Assembly: GCA_023390875.1 (NCBI GenBank)
Contig: JAEWCA010000004.1
Location: forward strand, 1-7,663
DNA from: Actinomycetes bacterium
GTDB lineage: Bacteria; Actinomycetota; Actinomycetes; Actinomycetales; Cellulomonadaceae
Length of the DNA stretch: 7,663 nucleotides
Reading direction: 5' to 3'
Below are positions 1 to 4,996 of the stretch, in pieces. Each line of letters opens with the position of its first letter. Within the stretch, counting starts at the first letter, position 1. A program made the translations under genes and the position numbers. Under the pieces are notes generated by a model, which worked only from the letters and a program-made list of their open reading frames with translations, did no database searches and had not been told where the DNA came from.

Positions 1-317
1 GGCGCGTTCGGCGCGTCCGGCCCGGCGGACGCGCTGCTGGCACCGGCGGCGAGCCACAGCCCGGCCGTCAGGACGTGCTGGCAGACGACCGCGCTGGGGC
101 ACGTGCAGCTCGCCTCGCCCGGACCGCCCGTGCCGAGGGTGACCACGACGTCGCCGACCGCGACCTCGACCTCGGTGCCGGTCTCGGCGACGAGCTCGAC
201 GGGCAGGGACTCCAGGTCCTTGCGCGCCCGCCGGAGCAGGCCGCGGTTCGCCAGGGCGATCCAGGCGTCGTCGTCGTAGCGCGACAGGAGCGCGGCCACC
301 TGGGCGCGGACGCTCAC
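1..317 (-). CDS. SWIM zinc-finger protein (YehQ-like), 3'-partial
   Basis: The first 105 codons are in the window; the rest lies beyond the left edge. I translated it directly: it begins (M)SVRAQVAALLSRY from GTG 317. The SWIM signature C-x-C-x5-C-x-H reads CTCPSAVVCQH, with Cys 71, Cys 73, Cys 79 and His 81 as the zinc ligands. Before it, EVEVAVGDVVVTLG (about 49-62) gives the beta strands typical ahead of the finger, and LTAGLWLAAG follows as a helix. An Ala/Ser/Pro-rich stretch at about 91-105 looks like a linker to further domains. SWIM domains bind DNA or proteins, so this is probably the module's zinc-dependent recognition part; the ligand is unknown. It ends the visible operon, overlapping the VWA stop by 4 nt, the same relative place as E. 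coli yehQ. The total length and C-terminal domains cannot be judged here. Confidence 0.9.
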   Translation of the reverse strand, partial: MSVRAQVAALLSRYDDDAWIALANRGLLRRARKDLESLPVELVAETGTEVEVAVGDVVVTLGTGGPGEASCTCPSAVVCQHVLTAGLWLAAGASSASAGPDAPNA

Positions 318-1480
318 CGTGCCGTCACCTCGGCGAGCCACTCTGCGAGCTGACCGGGCGTGAGGGCCGCGATCGACATCCCCACGTCGGCGAGCGAGCG
401 GGCCATCCGCTTGTCGTACGCGGGGTGCGCCGTGCCGTCGAGCGACGCGAGCCCGATGGTGGTCACGCGGGCCTCGACGAGCCGGCGGACGGCCGCCACG
501 AGCTGCGACGGCGGTCCGCCCTCGCAGAAGTCGGTCACCAGCACCACGACCGAGCGCGCCGGGTTCTCCACGAGCTGCTCCGCGTAGCGGACGGCCTGGG
601 CGATGTCGGTCCCGCCGCCGAGCTGCACCTGCATGAGGAGCTCGACGGGGTCGCCGACCATGTCCGTCAGGTCGACGACGCTCGTGTCGAACACGACGAG
701 GCGCAGCCGGTAGGCGGGGAGCCCGGCGAGGATGCCCGCCATCACGGCGCTGTGGACCACCGAGCCGACCATGGACCCGCTCTGGTCGACCAGCAGCACG
801 ACCTCCCACGGGATCCGGCGGGTGTTGCGCTGGAAGAACAGGGGACGCTCGACGACGAGCCGCCCGCCCTCGGCGTCCCAGTGCCGGAGGTTGGCCCGGA
901 CCGTGCCGCGGGCGTCGAAGTTCGCGGCGACGGCGTGCGGGCTGTGCCGGTGCTGGCTCAGCCGCCCGGTGAGCGCCTGGCGGACCTCCTTCTCGAGCCG
1001 TCGACGCAGGTCCTCGACGACGGCGCGCACGATCCGTCGGACCTCGCCGAGCACCCGGGGGTCGAGCTGCCCCTTGAGGGACAGCAGCGTCTTGAGCAGC
1101 TCCTCGCTGGGTTCGATGCGGGCGAGCACCTCGGGGTCGGACACGAGCGCGGTCAGGCCGTACCGGTCCAGCGCGTGCCGTTCGATCGTCTCGACCGTCT
1201 CGCGGGGGAACAGCTCGCGCACCTCGCCGAGCCACTCCACGACCGACGGGGCCGACGCCTCGAGCGAGCCCGGTGCCGGCTCGTCGCCCGGTCCGCCCGT
1301 GCCGTCGTCGGCGCGGCCGCCACGCCCGGCGTACTCCCGGCCGTACAGGTACTCCAGGGCGGCCTCGAAGCGGGGCCCGTCCGGTCCCTGCGGAGCGGGC
1401 AGGTGGCGGTCCGCGTACCGGCCGAGCACCAGCCGCCACCGGTCGGTCGGCCTCACGATCCGCCGCCGGTCGTGAGCCAC
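314..1480 (-). CDS. VWA domain-containing protein with intact MIDAS (YehP-like)
   Basis: Predicted cytosolic adaptor of 388 residues, expected to bind a divalent metal through its VWA domain and link the MoxR ATPase to a substrate. Layout: an N-terminal segment including RWRLVLG at 14-20 and ALEYLYGRE at 41-49; a Gly/Asp/Pro-rich low-complexity linker at about 51-79; a helical region at about 80-200; then the VWA domain at about 222-388. All MIDAS elements are present: DQSGS at 232-236, the conserved Thr at 291 in GGGTD, and Asp 317 in VTDF. The wording around the MIDAS (SAVMAGILAGLP, VVFDTSVVDL) is what I associate with the YehP subfamily. GTG 1480 overlaps the DUF5682 gene by 28 nt; GTG 1456 (codon 9) would give a 4-nt GTGA overlap. 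Neither has a good ribosome binding site, so the start is uncertain by 8 residues. The stop overlaps the SWIM gene start as GTGA, so the two are probably translationally coupled. Confidence 0.95.
   Translation of the reverse strand: MAHDRRRIVRPTDRWRLVLGRYADRHLPAPQGPDGPRFEAALEYLYGREYAGRGGRADDGTGGPGDEPAPGSLEASAPSVVEWLGEVRELFPRETVETIERHALDRYGLTALVSDPEVLARIEPSEELLKTLLSLKGQLDPRVLGEVRRIVRAVVEDLRRRLEKEVRQALTGRLSQHRHSPHAVAANFDARGTVRANLRHWDAEGGRLVVERPLFFQRNTRRIPWEVVLLVDQSGSMVGSVVHSAVMAGILAGLPAYRLRLVVFDTSVVDLTDMVGDPVELLMQVQLGGGTDIAQAVRYAEQLVENPARSVVVLVTDFCEGGPPSQLVAAVRRLVEARVTTIGLASLDGTAHPAYDKRMARSLADVGMSIAALTPGQLAEWLAEVTAR
325..331 (-). promoter_or_regulatory. Strong ribosome binding site (GAGGTGA) of the SWIM gene
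   Basis: On the minus strand GAGGTGA lies inside the 3' end of the VWA gene, 7 nt before GTG 317. It is a long match to the anti-Shine-Dalgarno sequence and decides the start of the SWIM gene, which also overlaps the VWA stop as GTGA. It is the strongest such site in the window. Confidence 0.75.
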
Positions 1481-3891
1481 GCGCCGAGCCCGTCGCGCTC
1501 GAGCACCTCGACGAGGCGCTGCGACAGCTCGGCGTGGGCGTGCACGGTCCGCTCGTCGACGTCACGCCGCACCGGCGGGTCGGGCCGCTCGCCGCCGTGC
1601 AGCGCCGCGACCGCCTCGGCGACGCGGTCCGTCTCGCGCGGGGTGAGGCCGGTGAACGCGAGGCGCAGGTCCGGCAGTGTCGACAGGAACGTCGGCTGGT
1701 CCCAGCCCACGAGCCGCGAGTCGAGCGCCGTCACGACCCCGGCGTCCTGCCACACGGTCTCGCGGGCGGTCGCGAACAGGCCGCGCACGAAGCCGACCGC
1801 CTCGTGCGGGTCGATCGAGCTGCCCAGGTGGCCGGCGACGTCGCGCGCCAGGTCGTCGACGGTGAGCCGGCCGGCGGTCGACGCCAGACCGGCCGCGGCG
1901 CCGCGGACCAGCGCACGGTCGTGGTCCTGCCGCAGCCGGTCGACGAGCGACCAGAACGGCTCGGCGTCGAGGTCCTCGCCCCCGGGGGAGGCGAGCAGCT
2001 CGCGGAGCTGCGCGAGCGAGGTCGCGACGCCCTCCGCGGGCTCCTCGTCGCCCTGCAGCTCTGCACCGAGGTACAGGCACCGCGCGTACGCGGTCGTCAC
2101 CAGGCCGGGCAGACCGGCGAGGCGGGCCGCCTCCACGGCCTCGCGCCCGTCCCGGAGCAGCGCCAGCGCGCCGGTCGCGCGCACCACGCCCACGAACGAC
2201 GTGTCCGCACCGAGAGCCTGCCGCGCGAGGTCCAGGACGGGCGCCGTCCTCTCGTGCAGACCGACCACCGCGCCCTGCGCGAGCAGCGACACGGCCTCCA
2301 CGCTCGTCGGGGTCCGCCCGTCCTGCGTGGCCGTCGCGACGAGCGTCGCGAACCGCGCCTCCACGGCCTCGTCGAGCGTGGAGCCCAGCAGGGACCGCTC
2401 GGCGAGGAGCCCCTCGGTCGTCGGGCTCCACAGGTAGGTCCAGCGCTCCTGGAGCCGGGCCAGGCCGGTCCCGCGCACGAAGTCCGGCCCGGCGACGTGC
2501 GTGGCGAACGGCACGGCGAGCATCGCCAGACCGTGCAGCACGCGGCTGGTGCGCCGGTGGACCACGTTCCGGTAGAGGTCGAGCGCCACGGTGCGCGGCT
2601 CGACGGCGTCCGTGTCGAGCCGCAGCTCGCGCAGCCGGGCGAGCGTGTCCCGCACGAGCGGCGGGGTCCCGGCCCCCGGGGGCACCCGGCCGACCCGGTC
2701 GCCGGTGAGCACGCGACGGGTCGCGGCGGCCACGAGGACGCCTTCGACGTCCACGTCGCCCTGCACGAGGCAGCTCGTGACGGCGTCGACCAGGTCGCTG
2801 CGCAGCGGAGCCGGACGGCCTCGCAGGTCGGCGAGCAGGAGGGCCTGCCGGTGGGCAGCGGCCAGCGTCGGCGTCGCGACCGCCGTCCGCTGCGGTCCCC
2901 GGAGCTCGCCGGCGAGGTCGAGCAGCGTCGTGAGCGCCGCGTTCGCGCGGGCCCGGTCGGCCGGCACGCCGCGGAGTCGCTCGTCCCAGATCCGCTGGTG
3001 CCATCCCGGGGACGTCATGCCGCTCGCGTACCCGTTGAGCCGGTCGAGCCGGTCGAACCCGTACCTCACCAGCGCGCGACCCTCCTCGACAGGCCCGCAG
3101 TCGAGGCTCGGCCGCTCCGGCGGGTCGGTCAGCAGGTCGGGGAGGGCCACGGCGTGGAAGCCGCCGACCACGAGCATGACCGGCCCGGCGCCGGCGGGAC
3201 GGGCCGCGAGCGCCTGACCGACGTGCCAGGCCATCTCGGCCTCACGCTGGCGCGTGCCGTCCCGGTCCAGCTCCGCCTCGGTGCTGTCGTGGCGGGCCAG
3301 CAGGCAGTACGCCGTCACGCGGGCGCGGTGCGCGTCCGGGTCGTCGTCGACCCCGGACTCGAACAGCAGCTCCCACAGGTCCTCCTGGTCGCGGCAGCCG
3401 AGCCGCTCGGCCAGGGCGGCGAGCGAGCGGCTGTGCGCGTACGGCTCCTCGCGCAGCAGCGAACCGGCCCCGGTCAGGACCTCGCCCTGCGCCGCGACCG
3501 CCTGCTCGCCGACGTCCAGGTCGCAGAACGTGACCGGGACCCCCGCCGCGTGGGCGAGCCGCGCAGCGACGAGCTCGGGGGAGTACTCGCAGAACGGGTA
3601 ATAGCCGCCGTGGCCCTCGCCGGGTGCCGACGAGCGGCCGGCGGGCCTCGACCACGCGTAGACCGCCAGGGGGTAGCGCGCCTCCGGGTGGCAGAGCAGG
3701 TCGACGAGCCCTGTGAAGCTCCGCGGACCCTCGATGAGCACGTGCGACGGCGCGTGCCGCTCGAACGCGTCGGTGACCGCGCTCGCGCACGCCGGGCTGT
3801 GGTGCCGCACGGGCACGACGACGAGGTCGTCGCCCACCATGCGGGCCGCGAGGTCCCGCACGTCGTCGCCCGTCGGCAGGGCCGGGATCAA
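1453..3891 (-). CDS. DUF5682 family protein (YehM-like), possible TraB/Tiki-like N-terminal domain
   Basis: Protein of 812 residues from TTG 3891, or 795 from ATG 3840. TTG is preferred because it overlaps the ATPase stop as TTGA, like the junctions downstream, and the intervening residues look coding. GAGG sits 12 nt upstream, a weak site; GTG 3861 is a third option. Seen (TTG numbering): VRHHSPA at 28-34, VLIEGPRSF at 51-59, CEYSPE at 101-106, CDLDVGEQ at 123-130, EAEMAWHV at 217-224 and VMLVVGGFHAVAL at 238-250. A strand ending in His then Ser-Pro, a later Glu-Pro-type strand and a G-x-x-H strand recall the TraB/Tiki/EreA superfamily, so a hydrolase-like domain is plausible but unproven. 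Residues about 310-810 are mostly helical with no fold I recognise, including LPDLRLAFTGLTPRE at 739-753. No signal peptide or membrane helix. Its position between ATPase and VWA genes matches E. coli yehM. DUF5682 identity is strong from sequence plus context; the activity is not established. Confidence 0.88.
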   Translation of the reverse strand: MIPALPTGDDVRDLAARMVGDDLVVVPVRHHSPACASAVTDAFERHAPSHVLIEGPRSFTGLVDLLCHPEARYPLAVYAWSRPAGRSSAPGEGHGGYYPFCEYSPELVAARLAHAAGVPVTFCDLDVGEQAVAAQGEVLTGAGSLLREEPYAHSRSLAALAERLGCRDQEDLWELLFESGVDDDPDAHRARVTAYCLLARHDSTEAELDRDGTRQREAEMAWHVGQALAARPAGAGPVMLVVGGFHAVALPDLLTDPPERPSLDCGPVEEGRALVRYGFDRLDRLNGYASGMTSPGWHQRIWDERLRGVPADRARANAALTTLLDLAGELRGPQRTAVATPTLAAAHRQALLLADLRGRPAPLRSDLVDAVTSCLVQGDVDVEGVLVAAATRRVLTGDRVGRVPPGAGTPPLVRDTLARLRELRLDTDAVEPRTVALDLYRNVVHRRTSRVLHGLAMLAVPFATHVAGPDFVRGTGLARLQERWTYLWSPTTEGLLAERSLLGSTLDEAVEARFATLVATATQDGRTPTSVEAVSLLAQGAVVGLHERTAPVLDLARQALGADTSFVGVVRATGALALLRDGREAVEAARLAGLPGLVTTAYARCLYLGAELQGDEEPAEGVATSLAQLRELLASPGGEDLDAEPFWSLVDRLRQDHDRALVRGAAAGLASTAGRLTVDDLARDVAGHLGSSIDPHEAVGFVRGLFATARETVWQDAGVVTALDSRLVGWDQPTFLSTLPDLRLAFTGLTPRETDRVAEAVAALHGGERPDPPVRRDVDERTVHAHAELSQRLVEVLERDGLGAWLTTGGGS

Positions 3892-4994
3892 CGGTCGAGC
3901 TCGCCTCGGGTCTCGAGGACGGCCCGCCAGCGCCGGTCGTGCTTGGCCCGTGGCCGCACGACGACGTCGAAGTAGTGCCGGAGCTTCGTGCCGTCGTCCG
4001 GGTTGTCCTTGAGCACCGTGCCGATGAGCTGGCGGGCGACGTGCCCGCCGCCCACCTCGCCGTCGCCGAAGTAGTGGGCGTCCAGCGCGGCCGCGTACCC
4101 GACGGCGACCGCCTCCGCGGAGCTCATCACGGCGGTCGGCTTCTCGACGACCACGCCGTCGGCCGTCACGCCGCCGCGCAGGTCGTGGAACGCGGTGACG
4201 AGCAGGTCGACCACGTCGGGTGCGAGCCGGGTCTCGACCTGGGCGTGCGCGAGCAGCTCCGACGTCTGCTCCAGGATCAGCCTGCGCTCGAGGTCGCGGT
4301 CCCGGATCGGTCGGACGGTCTCGAAGTTGAACCGGCGCTTCAGGGCGCTCGACATCTCGTGGACGCCGCGGTCGCGCAGGTTGGCCGTCGCGAGCACGTT
4401 GAACCCGCGGGCGGCGAAGACCACGCTCTGCGGTCCCGCGAGCTCGGGGACGTGGAGCACCTTGTCGGACATCACGCCGATGAGGACGTCCTGGATCTCG
4501 GGCTGGACGCGGGTGACCTCCTCGAAGCGGCACACGGCCCCGGCGGTCATGGCCCGGTGCAGCGGCCCGCGCACGAGAGCCCGCGGCGTCGGCCCCTCGG
4601 CCAGCAGGAGCGCGTAGTTCCACGAGTACGTGATCTGGTCGTCGGTCGTGCCGGAGCTGCCCTGGACCGTGCACGTCGAGTCGCCCGACACGGCCGCCGC
4701 GAACAGCTCCGAGAGCATCGACTTGGCCGTCCCGGGCTCGCCGACCAGCAGCAGGCCGCGGCTGCTCATCAGCGTGACGACGCAGCGGTCGACGAGCGCG
4801 TCGTCGCCGTAGAACTTGCGGCTCACGCCGAGCTCGGGGTCGCCGACGACGAACGCGCGCACCGCCCGTGGGGTGAGCCGCCAGCCGGCGGGGCGGCTGC
4901 CGTCGTCGGCACGGGCCAGGGCCGCGAGCTCGGCGGCGAACTCCACCTCGGCGGGTGCGCGCAGCACCGGGGTGGTGGTCGGGTCGGCGGTCAT
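3888..4994 (-). CDS. MoxR-family AAA+ ATPase, YehL type
   Basis: Predicted cytosolic ATPase of 368 residues, the ATP-driven motor of the module; MoxR proteins form rings that remodel or activate partners together with VWA proteins. Visible motifs: Walker A GEPGTAKS at 85-92; a Walker B-like CRFEEV at 155-160, with Glu where MoxR proteins normally have Asp; sensor 1 ATAN at 202-205; an arginine-finger region LKRRF at 218-222; then a helical lid domain at about 235-365. The usual sensor-2 arginine motif of MoxR proteins is not evident; the matching stretch reads TAVMSSAEAV (287-296). The ATG at 4994 was chosen because GGAG lies 8 nt upstream and the previous gene stops 2 nt before it; the frame upstream is DUF4132 coding in another frame. 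The stop overlaps the likely TTG start of the DUF5682 gene. The family is certain; assignment to the YehL subfamily rests on motif resemblance and gene order. Confidence 0.95.
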   Translation of the reverse strand: MTADPTTTPVLRAPAEVEFAAELAALARADDGSRPAGWRLTPRAVRAFVVGDPELGVSRKFYGDDALVDRCVVTLMSSRGLLLVGEPGTAKSMLSELFAAAVSGDSTCTVQGSSGTTDDQITYSWNYALLLAEGPTPRALVRGPLHRAMTAGAVCRFEEVTRVQPEIQDVLIGVMSDKVLHVPELAGPQSVVFAARGFNVLATANLRDRGVHEMSSALKRRFNFETVRPIRDRDLERRLILEQTSELLAHAQVETRLAPDVVDLLVTAFHDLRGGVTADGVVVEKPTAVMSSAEAVAVGYAAALDAHYFGDGEVGGGHVARQLIGTVLKDNPDDGTKLRHYFDVVVRPRAKHDRRWRAVLETRGELDR

Positions 4995-4996
4995 GG

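Noticed and set aside
75..353. Plus-strand open frame of 92 codons at the left end
   Set aside because: Opposite the SWIM gene, whose C-x-C-x5-C-x-H motif is on the minus strand.
3034..3060. Three imperfect 9-base tandem units (GTCGAGCCG-like)
   Set aside because: They encode Phe-Asp-Arg-Leu-Asp-Arg-Leu-Asn in the DUF5682 protein; this is coding periodicity, not a regulatory or mobile repeat.
425..3975. Long plus-strand open frames (425-2437 and 1273-3975, up to 900 codons)
   Set aside because: They lie antisense to the DUF5682 and VWA genes. Their translations are Arg/Gly/Ala/Pro-rich with no motif, as expected opposite high-GC coding DNA; the minus-strand frames carry recognisable family motifs.
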